A stretch of 35,783 bases of DNA from Acidimicrobiaceae bacterium (GTDB lineage Bacteria > Actinomycetota > Acidimicrobiia > Acidimicrobiales > Aldehydirespiratoraceae), in contig VXWX01000032.1 in the NCBI GenBank assembly GCA_009835735.1, positions 1 to 35,783 on the forward strand, written 5' to 3'. Shown one piece after another: positions 1 to 7,598 of this stretch. How positions within the stretch are numbered: position 1 is the first letter of the stretch; each line of letters begins with the position of its first letter. The notes beneath the pieces were generated by a model. That model worked only from the letters and a program-made list of their open reading frames with translations, was not told the DNA's origin and made no database searches. The position numbers were made by a program, and so were the translations under genes.

Positions 1-335
1 ACCAGAACAAGGAACGGGCCATGCAGATGCTGGCCGCGAAGCTGCTCAACCTGGAACGCAAGAGGCTCGCTGACGAGATCGCCGGCATCAAGGGCGAGCA
101 GCGAAAGGTGGGCTTCGGCAGCCAGATTCGAAGCTATGTGATGCAGCCCTACCAGATGGTGAAGGACCAGCGCACCCGCCATGAGACCCCCAACGTCGAC
201 GCCGTGCTCGGCGGGGACCTCGATCCGTTCATGGAGTCCTGGCTCCGGTGGAGCCGGGCCTCCGGTGCCGCGGGCTCAAACGAGGGGGCTGGTACTGTCG
301 CCACGTCACCGAAGGCCCCTGGAGGCGACGCCTGA
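1..335 (+). CDS. prfB: Peptide chain release factor 2, C-terminal part (partial)
   Basis: The frame is open from base 3 and enters the window mid-gene. The visible 110 residues are the C-terminal end of a class I release factor, the protein that recognises UAA and UGA stop codons and releases the peptide on the ribosome. The diagnostic block is G-S-Q-I-R-S-Y-V-M-Q-P-Y-Q-M-V-K-D, followed by D-A-V-L-G-G-D-L-D-P-F, which is the normal RF2 end. About 27 Ala/Gly/Ser-rich residues follow the usual end (after L-R-W), so the tail is longer than in most RF2 proteins. The GGQ motif lies outside the window. prfB-ftsE-ftsX is a common actinobacterial order, which supports the call. Its TGA stop (333-335) overlaps an ATG that opens a tiny ORF. 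Confidence 0.93.
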   Translation, partial: QNKERAMQMLAAKLLNLERKRLADEIAGIKGEQRKVGFGSQIRSYVMQPYQMVKDQRTRHETPNVDAVLGGDLDPFMESWLRWSRASGAAGSNEGAGTVATSPKAPGGDA

Positions 336-381
336 TGATCCTCCACCAGAGCACCCCGTGAGCAAGATGGAGAACGCCTGA
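335..381 (+). other. Two overlapping tiny ORFs between prfB and ftsE
   Basis: Two short ORFs fill the gap before ftsE. The first runs from ATG 335 to TGA 361 (M-I-L-H-Q-S-T-P). The second runs from GTG 358 to TGA 381 (M-S-K-M-E-N-A). They overlap each other as GTGA, and the second overlaps the ftsE start as TGATG. Start codons at 335, 358 and 381 are exactly 23 bases apart. The second unit matches the start of ftsE at 17 of 23 bases, so its peptide resembles the FtsE start M-I-K-M-E-K. This looks like a decayed tandem duplication of the ftsE start. Whether the tiny ORFs are translated, for example for translational coupling, is unknown. Confidence 0.5.
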
Positions 382-1058
382 TGATCAAGATGGAGAAGGT
401 CACGAAAGTCTTCAAGGGCGACGTGGTGGCCCTGCGCGACGTGACCATCGACATCGGCAAGGGGGAGTTCGTCTTCCTGGTGGGTCCGTCCGGCTCGGGC
501 AAGTCCACATTCATCCGCCTGCTCAACCGCGAGGACGTGCCCGAACACGGCCGGATATTCGTGGCCGGCCGCGACATCGGCGGGCTCAGCGGATGGAGGG
601 TGCCCTACCTCCGGCGCAACATCGGCTATGTGTTCCAGGACTTCAAGCTCCTCCAGAAGAAGACGGTGGCCGAGAACGTCGCGTTCGCACTGGAGGTGAT
701 CGGCAAGGGCCCCCAGGTCATCAACCGCCAGGTGCCCGCCATCCTGGAACTGGTCGGGCTCTCCCGCAAGATGGACCGGTTCCCCCACGAGCTCTCAGGA
801 GGGGAGCAGCAGCGGGTGTCGATCGCCCGGGCCTTCATCAACCGGCCACTGATCCTCTTGGCCGACGAGCCCACCGGCAACCTTGATCCTGCGACCTCTG
901 TGGGCATCATGCGCCTGTTGGAGCGGATCAACGAGATCGGCACGACCGTGGTGATGGCCACCCACGACAGCAGTGTCGTGGACAGCATGCGGCAGCGGGT
1001 GGTCGAGCTCGACCGCGGGATGGTCGTGCGCGACCAGGCCCGGGGCGTCTACGAGTAG
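381..1058 (+). CDS. ftsE: Cell division ATP-binding protein FtsE
   Basis: FtsE is the cytoplasmic ATPase of the FtsEX complex, which controls peptidoglycan hydrolases at the division septum. The 225-residue product has Walker [10 protein letters not shown] (residues 35-43), the ABC signature L-S-G-G-E-Q-Q-R (138-145) and Walker B running into A-D-E-P-T-G-N-L-D (161-169). The D-E-P-T-G-N-L-D wording is typical of FtsE and LolD-type ATPases. Length matches the family. The ATG at 381 is preceded by GGAGA at a workable distance and overlaps the stop of the upstream tiny ORF. ftsX follows on the same strand, so the two form one operon. The start is unusual because a degenerate copy of it lies 23 bases upstream. 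Confidence 0.96.
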   Translation: MIKMEKVTKVFKGDVVALRDVTIDIGKGEFVFLVGPSGSGKSTFIRLLNREDVPEHGRIFVAGRDIGGLSGWRVPYLRRNIGYVFQDFKLLQKKTVAENVAFALEVIGKGPQVINRQVPAILELVGLSRKMDRFPHELSGGEQQRVSIARAFINRPLILLADEPTGNLDPATSVGIMRLLERINEIGTTVVMATHDSSVVDSMRQRVVELDRGMVVRDQARGVYE

Positions 1059-1067
1059 CAAGAAGCG

Positions 1068-1097
1068 GTGTTCAGCTTCGTGCCCTGTCGCGAGTAG
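1068..1097 (+). other. Tiny ORF mimicking the start of FtsX
   Basis: In the gap between ftsE and ftsX, GTG 1068 opens a nine-codon ORF ending at TAG 1097, reading V-F-S-F-V-P-C-R-E. The real FtsX start 36 bases downstream reads V-F-S-F-R-Y-V-L-R-E. The DNA around 1066-1094 and 1102-1133 is clearly related but has diverged with small indels. An A/G-rich AAGAAG precedes the tiny ORF. The simplest reading is a local duplication of the 5' end of ftsX that acquired a stop. A role in tuning ftsX initiation is possible but only inferred. Confidence 0.45.
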
Positions 1098-1103
1098 GCC
1101 TCG

Positions 1104-1997
1104 GTGTTCAGTTTCCGCTACGTACTGCGCGAGACAGGTCAGAACCTGTGGCGAAACATCCTGCTGGCGGTGGCCACCGTGGTCACGGTGGGGGTCTCTC
1201 TGGCCATGTTCGGCGGCTTCATGCTGTTCCAGGTGGCCGTCGACAGCGCCACGGCCCGATGGCAGGACGGCGTCGAGTTCATAGTTTGGATGAACACCGA
1301 CGCCGGGACGGACGAAGACTCCAGCGTCCAGAACCAACTCGATGAGAGCCCGGGCGTGGAGAGATGGGAGTACGTGGACCGGGAGCAGTCCTACGAGGAG
1401 TTCAAGGAGTTCTTCGAGGACACCCCTGAGGTGCTGGAGATCTTCACCGCCGAGGGGGTGCCCCCGTACTACCGGGTGGTGCCGATCGATCCCGACCCGG
1501 ACGTGGTGGAAGAGCTGGGCAACCAGTTCAAGGGGAAGCCCGGCGTTCGCACGGTCACCTTCGCCGGGGACGTGATCCGCGATGTGCAGAACCTGTCGAA
1601 CCGGGCGGGACGTGTGCTCTTCATCGGCTCGATCGTCCTGCTCGGCGCCTCGACCCTGCTGATCCTCAACACGCTGGCGGTAGCCATCAGCAACCGCCGT
1701 GCCGAGATAGAGATCATGCGCCTGGTAGGGGCGACCAAGTGGTTCATACGCGTCCCGTTCATGCTGGAGGGGCTGGTGCAGGGCCTGCTGGGCGCCCTCG
1801 TGGCCATCACCAGCAACGCGCTGTTGCGGAATTATGTGATCGATCAGTTCAGCGATGCCGACGGTCTGCAGCTGCTGGCCGGGTTCAAGGTCGACGACGC
1901 GGCCATGCTGCAGGTCAACCTGCTGGTGGTGGCGATCGCCGTGGGGGTCGCAGTGATCGGATCGAACCTGGCCGTGGCCATGCACCTGAACGAATAG
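1104..1997 (+). CDS. ftsX: Cell division permease-like protein FtsX
   Basis: FtsX is the membrane partner of FtsE; it passes ATPase signals across the membrane to peptidoglycan hydrolases. The 297-residue product has the expected topology: a short cytoplasmic start, a first membrane segment around residues 18-45, an extracellular domain of about 120 residues (from roughly 48 to 170), then three membrane segments near 172-195, 222-245 and 270-292. The cytoplasmic block R-R-A-E-I-E-I-M-R-L-V-G-A-T is the conserved FtsX/MacB-type coupling motif. The GTG at 1104 is chosen because V-F-S-F-R-Y-V-L-R-E matches typical FtsX starts. The gene follows ftsE by 45 bases and converges on ald. Confidence 0.95.
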   Translation: MFSFRYVLRETGQNLWRNILLAVATVVTVGVSLAMFGGFMLFQVAVDSATARWQDGVEFIVWMNTDAGTDEDSSVQNQLDESPGVERWEYVDREQSYEEFKEFFEDTPEVLEIFTAEGVPPYYRVVPIDPDPDVVEELGNQFKGKPGVRTVTFAGDVIRDVQNLSNRAGRVLFIGSIVLLGASTLLILNTLAVAISNRRAEIEIMRLVGATKWFIRVPFMLEGLVQGLLGALVAITSNALLRNYVIDQFSDADGLQLLAGFKVDDAAMLQVNLLVVAIAVGVAVIGSNLAVAMHLNE

Positions 1998-2003
1998 CCG
2001 TCA

Positions 2004-2027
2004 CCGGGCCGCAGCCGGGCGGCCGGG
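2004..2027. terminator. Possible bidirectional terminator between ftsX and ald
   Basis: A GC-rich inverted repeat of 9 bases per arm (CCGGGCCGC and GCGGCCGGG, one mismatch, 6-base loop) fills the 30-base gap between the convergent ftsX and ald stop codons. There is no clear T tract. Its placement between convergent genes is the main support for a terminator role. Confidence 0.4.
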
Positions 2028-3143
2028 TCAGGCCAGGGTGTCGAGGGGTTCGGTGTATTCCAGACTCAGGGCGTCGGCCACTGCGGGCTCGGTAATGCGG
2101 CCGTGGCGCACGCTGAGGCCGTCCTGCAGGCCCTTGTCGGCCGTGATGGCTTCGACGACTCCCTGGTCGGCCAGCTTCAGCACGTAGGGAAGCGTCGCGT
2201 TGTTGAGGGCCTGGGTGGAGGTGCGGGGGACCGCGCCGGGCATGTTGGCCACGCAGTAGTGGACCACGTCGTCGACCACGTAGGTGGGCTCGGCGTGGGT
2301 GGTGGGCCTGGAGGTCTCGGCGCAGCCGCCCTGGTCGATGGCCACGTCCACGATGACCGTGCCTGGCCGCATGACCTTCACCATCTGCCTGGTGATCAGC
2401 CGGGGCGCCCTGGCGCCTGGCAGCAGCACGGCCCCGATCACCAGATCGGCGGTGAACACGGCCTGGGCCAGTCGCGTGGGGCTGGAGTACAGGGTTCGCA
2501 GCGCCGGACCGAAGCGGGCGGCCAGCGATTCAAGCACGGCCATATCGCGATCCAGCACGGTCACGTCGGCGCCGAGCCCCAGGGCCATCTCCACCGCGTT
2601 GGTGCCGACCACCCCGCCGCCGATCACCGTGACCGGAGCCGCGGCCACACCGGGCACCCCGCCCAGCAGCACTCCCCGGCCGCCCGCGGATGCCTCCAGG
2701 CAGCGGGCGCCGGCCTGGATGGCCAGGCGGCCCGCTACCTGGGACATGGGGGCGAGCAGGGGGAGTCGGCCCTTGCGGTCGGTGACCGATTCGTAGGCGA
2801 TGGCCGTGACTCCGCTGCCGATCAGGTCGTTGGCCTGGTCGGGGTCGGGGGCGAGGTGCAGGTAGGTGAACAGCGTGTGGTCGGCTCTCAGGCGGGCGCG
2901 CTCCGCCGCCTGAGGTTCCTTGACCTTCACGATCAGTTCGGCGATCTCGAAGAGCTCCTCGGCAGTGGGCACCATGAGGGCCCCGCGGTCCTTGTACTCG
3001 TCGTCGTCGAACCCGGCGCCCGTGCCCGCGCCCGCTTCGACATAGACCTCGTGACCGCGGTCAGTGACCTCGCGCACGCTGTCGGGGGTGAGCCCGACGC
3101 GGCGCTCCTCACTCTTGATCTCCTTGGGCACCCCAATGCGCAT
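2028..3143 (-). CDS. ald: Alanine dehydrogenase
   Basis: Alanine dehydrogenase interconverts L-alanine and pyruvate plus ammonia with NAD(H), linking amino-acid catabolism and nitrogen assimilation in the cytoplasm. Starting at ATG 3143 the protein has 371 residues, the usual length. It opens [10 protein letters not shown], carries R15, K75 (in K-V-K-E-P) and H96 (in Y-L-H-L-A-P-D), the NAD-binding glycine motif G-G-G-V-V-G near 175-180, and D270 (in D-V-A-I-D-Q-G-G). These positions match the numbering I recall for characterised Ald enzymes. GGAGGGG sits six bases before the ATG, which decides this start over an in-frame ATG five codons upstream. A divergent Lrp/AsnC regulator gene is adjacent, the standard arrangement for alanine-responsive control. 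Confidence 0.96.
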   Translation of the reverse strand: MRIGVPKEIKSEERRVGLTPDSVREVTDRGHEVYVEAGAGTGAGFDDDEYKDRGALMVPTAEELFEIAELIVKVKEPQAAERARLRADHTLFTYLHLAPDPDQANDLIGSGVTAIAYESVTDRKGRLPLLAPMSQVAGRLAIQAGARCLEASAGGRGVLLGGVPGVAAAPVTVIGGGVVGTNAVEMALGLGADVTVLDRDMAVLESLAARFGPALRTLYSSPTRLAQAVFTADLVIGAVLLPGARAPRLITRQMVKVMRPGTVIVDVAIDQGGCAETSRPTTHAEPTYVVDDVVHYCVANMPGAVPRTSTQALNNATLPYVLKLADQGVVEAITADKGLQDGLSVRHGRITEPAVADALSLEYTEPLDTLA

Positions 3144-3276
3144 GTTGGACCCCTCCACCTGCGACTAATGAAATACTACACGCGCATTCAAGACATATTT
3201 TGAGCAATATTGGCCTGAGCATTGGCTATAGCGCTCATTACTTGCAAACCTTGTCAGTTCAGCACAAAATATTCCC
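3144..3276. promoter_or_regulatory. Divergent control region of ald and the Lrp-type gene
   Basis: This 133-base stretch is far richer in A/T than its surroundings. It holds two direct repeats, TGAGCAATATTGGC (3201-3214) and TGAGCATTGGC (3216-3226), and a TGAGC...GCTCA inverted repeat (3216-3237). Such AT-rich, phased, partly symmetric repeats between a regulator and its target are typical of Lrp/AsnC binding sites. Binding by the adjacent regulator is inference. Confidence 0.5.
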
Positions 3277-3738
3277 ATGCACGAAATCGATTCGACCGAT
3301 CAACTCATTCTGAACGAACTGCAGGTCGACGGGCGGGTGTCACATGCAGAATTGGCATCGCGCATAGGGCTGTCCACGTCGGCATGTCATCGGCGGGTGC
3401 GCCGGCTGGAGGCCGAGGGTGTCATCGCCGGCTATGTGATGATCCTTGACACCGAGGCCATCGGCAGGGACTTGGACGTGTTCGTGGAGGTCTCCCTGGT
3501 CAGCCAGAGCGAGGAGTCGCTGCGCCGCTTCGAGGAGGAGGTGCGCGACTGTCCGGAGGTCATGTCATGCCACCTGGTGGCGGGCGACGCCGACTATCTG
3601 GTGCACCTCGCCGTGCAGGACCACCGCGACTTCGAGCGCATCCACAACCAGCATCTGTCCCGGCTCGCCGGCGTGGCCCGGCTGCGCTCGAATTTCGCGA
3701 TCCGCACCGTCTACCGGACCACCCGCCACCTCCTGTAG
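3277..3738 (+). CDS. Lrp/AsnC family transcriptional regulator
   Basis: This 153-residue protein has the two-part Lrp/AsnC layout. An N-terminal winged helix-turn-helix covers about residues 4-60, with the opening D-S-T-D-Q-L-I-L-N-E-L-Q and the recognition region I-G-L-S-T-S-A-C-H-R-R-V-R-R-L-E. A C-terminal RAM (ACT-like) effector domain covers about 70-145, including V-A-G-D-A-D-Y-L-V-H. Proteins of this family bind amino acids and assemble as dimers to octamers. Its position divergent from ald suggests it senses alanine and controls ald, as in the AldR/BkdR type. No good ribosome binding site precedes the ATG at 3277. Confidence 0.92.
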   Translation: MHEIDSTDQLILNELQVDGRVSHAELASRIGLSTSACHRRVRRLEAEGVIAGYVMILDTEAIGRDLDVFVEVSLVSQSEESLRRFEEEVRDCPEVMSCHLVAGDADYLVHLAVQDHRDFERIHNQHLSRLAGVARLRSNFAIRTVYRTTRHLL

Positions 3739-3748
3739 GAGGGGGGCG

Positions 3749-4975
3749 TCAGTTCGTCTGGGTGCCGACCTTCAGGTCCTTGAAGGGCACGCCCCGGTCG
3801 ACGCTGATGTCGCGGGGCAGGCCCAGCACCCGGTCACCGATGATGTTGCGCTGGATCTCCGAGGTCCCGCCGGCGATCCCGGCCTGGAGCGACGTGAGGG
3901 CCTGGCGCTGCCAGTGGCCGTCGGCGTCGTCCTCCCAGGCCACACCGGAGGCCCCGGCGATGGCCATGGACACCTCCGTGTGGAGGTCCGCGATCTGCAC
4001 GGTGGCCAGCTTGCCGACCGAGCCGCCCGGGCCGGGGGTGCGCCCGGCCTTGAGTTCGGCCCGCGTGCGCATGGCCACCAGCGAGAGACAGGTCTCCAGG
4101 ATGCGCAGCCGCATCAGCTTCTGACGCAGGGCCGGGTCGCGCTCCAGGCCCCGCTTGCGGGCTGCGTCGATCAGCCGGTCGGTGCGGTCGGTGGTTATCC
4201 CGCCGGTGGTGCCCGAGCCGATGGCCACACGCTCGTACATGAGCATGGCGGTGGCCATTCGCCACCCGTTGTTGAGGTCGCCGAGCAGGTTGCCGGCACC
4301 GATGCGCACGTCCGTGAAGAACACCTCGTTGAAGTGGGTGCCGCCGTCGATCTGGTGGATGGGACGTATCTCGACACCCCCGGCGTCCATGGGCACGATG
4401 AACATCGAGATCCCGGCGTGCTTGGGAACGGTGGGGTCGGTACGGGCGATGATGATTCCGTAGGCGCACAGATGCGCCAGGGTGGTCCACACCTTCTGGC
4501 CGTTGATCGTCCACTCGTCGCCATCGCGCTCGGCCCGGGTCTGGAGGCTGGCGACGTCGGAGCCGGCGCCGGGCTCGGAGAACATCTGGCACCACACGTC
4601 CTCCGCGGAGATGATGCGGGCCAGGTGGGTGGACTTCTGGGTGTGGGTGCCGTACTCGGCCATCATGGGGAGGCACATCCCGTGGGAGATGAGCAGGTCG
4701 TAGGTCATGTTGGGGTAGCGGCTGTACTCGTCGCGCCAGACCTTCTCGTGGGCCTTCGTGAGCCCGGCGCCGCCGTACTCGGCGGGGTAGGTCAGCCCGG
4801 CCAGCCCGGCGGCGGCCAGCGCCTTCTGGAACTGCTGGGCCGCCCGCAGGCGCAACTCGCCCCGAGGGTCGGGCCGGCCGCCCAGGTCGATGCCGGTGGC
4901 GTGCTCGTCGAGGAAGGCCCGGCAGCGGGCCCGGAACGCGTCCTCCTCTGCGGGGGCTAGGACGTCCTCGGCCAC
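3749..4975 (-). CDS. Acyl-CoA dehydrogenase (FadE-like)
   Basis: Acyl-CoA dehydrogenases use FAD to introduce an alpha,beta double bond into acyl-CoA substrates. The 408-residue product shows the usual order: an N-terminal helical domain, the flavin region with M-F-S-E-P-G-A-G-S-D-V-A-S-L (about 130-145) and W-T-I-N-G-Q-K-V-W-T (about 155-165), and the C-terminal helical domain ending G-G-T-S-E-I-Q-R-N-I-I-G-D-R-V-L-G-L-P. At the place where many family members carry the catalytic glutamate (E-G-T) this protein has A-G-G-T, a form frequent in actinobacterial FadE proteins; the base may be the Glu in M-Y-E-R instead. The start is GTG 4975. The zinc dehydrogenase gene lies 27 bases upstream on the same strand, so the two may be co-transcribed. 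Substrate unknown. Confidence 0.9.
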   Translation of the reverse strand: MAEDVLAPAEEDAFRARCRAFLDEHATGIDLGGRPDPRGELRLRAAQQFQKALAAAGLAGLTYPAEYGGAGLTKAHEKVWRDEYSRYPNMTYDLLISHGMCLPMMAEYGTHTQKSTHLARIISAEDVWCQMFSEPGAGSDVASLQTRAERDGDEWTINGQKVWTTLAHLCAYGIIIARTDPTVPKHAGISMFIVPMDAGGVEIRPIHQIDGGTHFNEVFFTDVRIGAGNLLGDLNNGWRMATAMLMYERVAIGSGTTGGITTDRTDRLIDAARKRGLERDPALRQKLMRLRILETCLSLVAMRTRAELKAGRTPGPGGSVGKLATVQIADLHTEVSMAIAGASGVAWEDDADGHWQRQALTSLQAGIAGGTSEIQRNIIGDRVLGLPRDISVDRGVPFKDLKVGTQTN

Positions 4976-5002
4976 GGCGCTCAGCGTAGTGGTGACGCTG
5001 GG

Positions 5003-6043
5003 TTAGAAGTCGGTGACGACGGCCACGCCGCTGCCTCCGAAGCCCTCCATGGTCCGGAAGGCTTCGGGCAGGTCCTCCAGTGCCATCGTGCGGCTCACCA
5101 GCAGCCCGAGGTCCATGCCGGTGGTAGCGATCAAGCCCATCAGCGCGGGGTACTGGCGGGCCGACATTCCCTTGGTACCAAGCACCTCCAGTTCCTTCGC
5201 GACGACGGTGGCCATCGGTAGCGCAGTGGCCCGTGCCGACAGCAGTCCGGCCTGAACATGACGGCCCTGCTTGCGCAGGCAGCGCACCGAGTTGGCGGCT
5301 ACGTCGGCGTTGCCGAGCGCGTCGACCGACACATGGGCGCCTCCTCCGGTCGTCTCGCGCACCGCGCCCACCGTGGCCCGACCGTTGTCGGGATCAGCGA
5401 TTACGGTGGCGGTCGCTCCCATGGCGGAGGCCAGGCTCAGGGCGGGTTCCTCGATGTCTACGGCCACGACCCGAGCACCGACGGCTGCGCCGATCATCAC
5501 CATGCACAGACCGAGCCCGCCGCAGCCGTGCACCACCAGCCACTCGCCGGCCGCGAGCCGGGCCCGCTCTATCAATGCCCGGTAGGCCGTGATCATCCGG
5601 CAGCCCAGGATCGAGCCGTGTTCGAAGGAGAGGTCGTCGGACAGCGCAGCCAGATTGGTGTCGGCATGGGAGATCGCGCAGTAGCGGGCGAAGGAGCCCC
5701 AGTGGGTGAAGCCGGGTTGGAAGTAGTTGTCGCAGATCTGCTCGTTGCCCGCGCGGCACTGCTCGCATCGGCCGCATCCGCAGCAGAACGGTGCGGCCAC
5801 ACGGTCGCCCACAGACCAGCGGGCGGTGCCCGGCCCGGCCTCGGCCACCACGCCGGCCAGTTCGTGTCCGGGCACATGTGGCAGCGCGATGCCAGGGTCG
5901 TGGCCATGCCAGGCGAAGAGGTCGCTGCGGCACAGTCCGGACGCCCGAACCTCGATTACGACGCCGTCGCGGGGCACGGCTGGATCGGGAAGGTCCTCTA
6001 CGGTGATAGGTCCGTTGAAGGCTCGGAACAGGGCGCCTCGCAC
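5003..6043 (-). CDS. Zinc-dependent alcohol dehydrogenase family protein
   Basis: This is a medium-chain dehydrogenase/reductase that would oxidise an alcohol with NAD(P)+. From GTG 6043 it has 346 residues, normal for the family; the longer upstream reading has no MDR-like sequence. Catalytic zinc ligands are visible in G-L-C-R-S-D and G-H-E-L-A-G-V-V. Structural zinc cysteines lie in C-C-G-C-G-R-C-E-Q-C-R-A-G-N-E-Q-I-C. The nucleotide-binding glycine motif is G-C-G-G-L-G-L-C. GGCGGGA directly precedes the chosen GTG. It lies just upstream of the acyl-CoA dehydrogenase, suggesting a shared oxidation pathway. The substrate cannot be read from the sequence. Confidence 0.9.
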   Translation of the reverse strand: MRGALFRAFNGPITVEDLPDPAVPRDGVVIEVRASGLCRSDLFAWHGHDPGIALPHVPGHELAGVVAEAGPGTARWSVGDRVAAPFCCGCGRCEQCRAGNEQICDNYFQPGFTHWGSFARYCAISHADTNLAALSDDLSFEHGSILGCRMITAYRALIERARLAAGEWLVVHGCGGLGLCMVMIGAAVGARVVAVDIEEPALSLASAMGATATVIADPDNGRATVGAVRETTGGGAHVSVDALGNADVAANSVRCLRKQGRHVQAGLLSARATALPMATVVAKELEVLGTKGMSARQYPALMGLIATTGMDLGLLVSRTMALEDLPEAFRTMEGFGGSGVAVVTDF

Positions 6044-6237
6044 TCCCGCCAACCGTACAGCTCCAGCGAGGCAGATGCCTCTGCTTGAACGTGGACCAGC
6101 CTTTTCGAGTACTTCGCAGCGGCCGTCAAACATGCCATGTCATCGAACGAGAGATCGGGCATCTGGCACCTCTAATAGTAGTAGGGTTCATATTGCCGGT
6201 TGCGGTCAGGGCGAACGGCCAAAGATCGAGGAGAGCC

Positions 6238-6726
6238 ATGAACGCCAACTCGCGCTCAGCGCATCACTTGATTGTTCCCGACGAGGTCACCACTGTTCAG
6301 GCGGCGCATGCTGTTCAGACTCTCAAGCACTTCCGGGAGCAACATCCCGAGGCTTCCAGCGTGTCACTGGTGCTGTCCGGCAAGGAGGATGCAACCGCAG
6401 AAGTGCCCACCGACGTCCTCGATCTCTTGATACTGGTACTGGCGCAGGCCGCTAGGGGCAACGCGGTCGCCGTATCGCCGGTCAAGAGGGAACTTACGAC
6501 TCAGCAGGCTGCGGATCTGCTCAACGTTTCGCGGCCCTATCTCGTCAAGCTCCTGGACCAGCGGAGGATTCCGTTCCGGCGTGTCGGCAACCGTCGCAGG
6601 CTCCTGCTATCTGATGTGATGGCGTTCAAGCACGTCGACGAATCGGAACGGCGCGCCATCGCGGCTGAACTTACCGCCGACGGTCAGCACCACGATCCGG
6701 AGGACGACGCAACGGAACAAACCTGA
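6238..6726 (+). CDS. Excisionase-type helix-turn-helix protein, possible orphan antitoxin
   Basis: The 162-residue product begins at ATG 6238, preceded by GAGGAGAG. Its C-terminal half holds a MerR/excisionase-like helix-turn-helix: L-T-T-Q-Q-A-A-D-L-L-N-V-S-R-P-Y-L-V-K-L-L, followed by R-R-I-P-F-R-R-V-G-N-R-R-R (about residues 84-120). The N-terminal half has no recognised domain. Proteins of this form are commonly encoded directly upstream of a PIN-domain toxin, and many are annotated as antitoxins. Here the next gene is a methyltransferase and no PIN gene is visible, so it is either an orphan antitoxin or a stand-alone regulator. The role is inferred from similarity only. Confidence 0.75.
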   Translation: MNANSRSAHHLIVPDEVTTVQAAHAVQTLKHFREQHPEASSVSLVLSGKEDATAEVPTDVLDLLILVLAQAARGNAVAVSPVKRELTTQQAADLLNVSRPYLVKLLDQRRIPFRRVGNRRRLLLSDVMAFKHVDESERRAIAAELTADGQHHDPEDDATEQT

Positions 6727-6738
6727 GCCTTCGCGGCT

Positions 6739-7563
6739 TTGAGGAATCGCGTCGCGGTGATCGTCGTAGCAACAACCGAAGGCGAACTCGCCGGGATGTG
6801 CAACCGGCTCCGAGCCCTCGGCGTGCGCCCGGTTGATGTTGTGGCGCCCAGCGACACCCGTCGGGTGGTGTTGGCCTCGGTCGAGGACGCGGAGGGTGCG
6901 GCCGGCCTCGCCGTGTCGCTCAGGGCTGAGGGCGTGATGGCGGTCGCGAGACCCGACGGTGGTGCTGCGCTCGAGGCGTGGTATCGGGACACGCGCCCCG
7001 TCTCCTTCGGTGACCGACTCAGCGTGTGCCTGGCGTGGTCGGAGCATGATCGCAGGCACCTCCCGGGGTTGATCGAGCTCGGACCCGGCGGCTTCGGCAG
7101 CGGCCACCATCCGACCACGAGTCAGATCATCGAAGAGCTTGCCGGTCGGATCGTCGGCGGGGAGCGGGTACTAGACGTCGGCAGCGGAAGCGGCATTCTC
7201 GGACTGTGTGCGCTTCGACTCGGCGCGGCGGGAGTCGTGGCTGCCGACATCGATGTCGATGCAGTCGAGGCGGCTCGACGCAATGCACACGTCAACGGTA
7301 TGGGCGGCCGCTTGGAGGCGACGCTTGATCCTCTGGGCCGGATCGACGGCCCTTTCGACATCGTCCTGGCCAACATCGCCAGGGCGGGAGTCGTCGAGCT
7401 CGCCCCGGAATTGGTCTCGCATGTGTCGCCACGCGGATGGCTCGTCGTGGGCGGGATCTCTCCGTCGCAGTGCTCGCAGGTCGTCGACTTCCTTCACCCT
7501 CTGACCGAAGTCAGTCGCCGGACATCCGGAGCGTGGTCCACGGTCGTTCTCGCCCGGGCGTGA
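6739..7563 (+). CDS. PrmA-like SAM-dependent methyltransferase
   Basis: This 274-residue protein resembles PrmA, which trimethylates ribosomal protein L11. The SAM-binding motif D-V-G-S-G-S-G-I-L-G-L-C-A-L-R-L-G-A (about residues 148-165) and the acidic end of strand 2 (A-A-D-I-D-V-D-A-V-E-A-A-R-R-N) are clear. The motif F-D-I-V-L-A-N-I-A-R-A corresponds to the PrmA L-A-N-I signature. Upstream of the Rossmann domain is G-P-G-G-F-G-S-G-H-H-P-T-T, close to the PrmA G-T-G-x-H-x-T-T block. The N-terminal 100 residues are divergent from known L11-binding domains. The start is uncertain: TTG 6739 is given, and GTG 6757 also fits. It follows the HTH gene by 12 bases. Confidence 0.8.
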   Translation: MRNRVAVIVVATTEGELAGMCNRLRALGVRPVDVVAPSDTRRVVLASVEDAEGAAGLAVSLRAEGVMAVARPDGGAALEAWYRDTRPVSFGDRLSVCLAWSEHDRRHLPGLIELGPGGFGSGHHPTTSQIIEELAGRIVGGERVLDVGSGSGILGLCALRLGAAGVVAADIDVDAVEAARRNAHVNGMGGRLEATLDPLGRIDGPFDIVLANIARAGVVELAPELVSHVSPRGWLVVGGISPSQCSQVVDFLHPLTEVSRRTSGAWSTVVLARA

Positions 7564-7598
7564 CCAGCGGAGCGATACCGGATGTATTGTTGGCCCCC

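Noticed and set aside
795-1985. 396-residue minus-strand frame opposite ftsE and ftsX
   Set aside because: It is antisense to two well-supported genes and its composition (His/Asp/Arg/Gln-rich) is typical of a shadow frame.
3446-4960. 504-residue plus-strand frame opposite the acyl-CoA dehydrogenase
   Set aside because: It overlaps the Lrp gene out of frame and lies antisense to a clear acyl-CoA dehydrogenase; no motifs.
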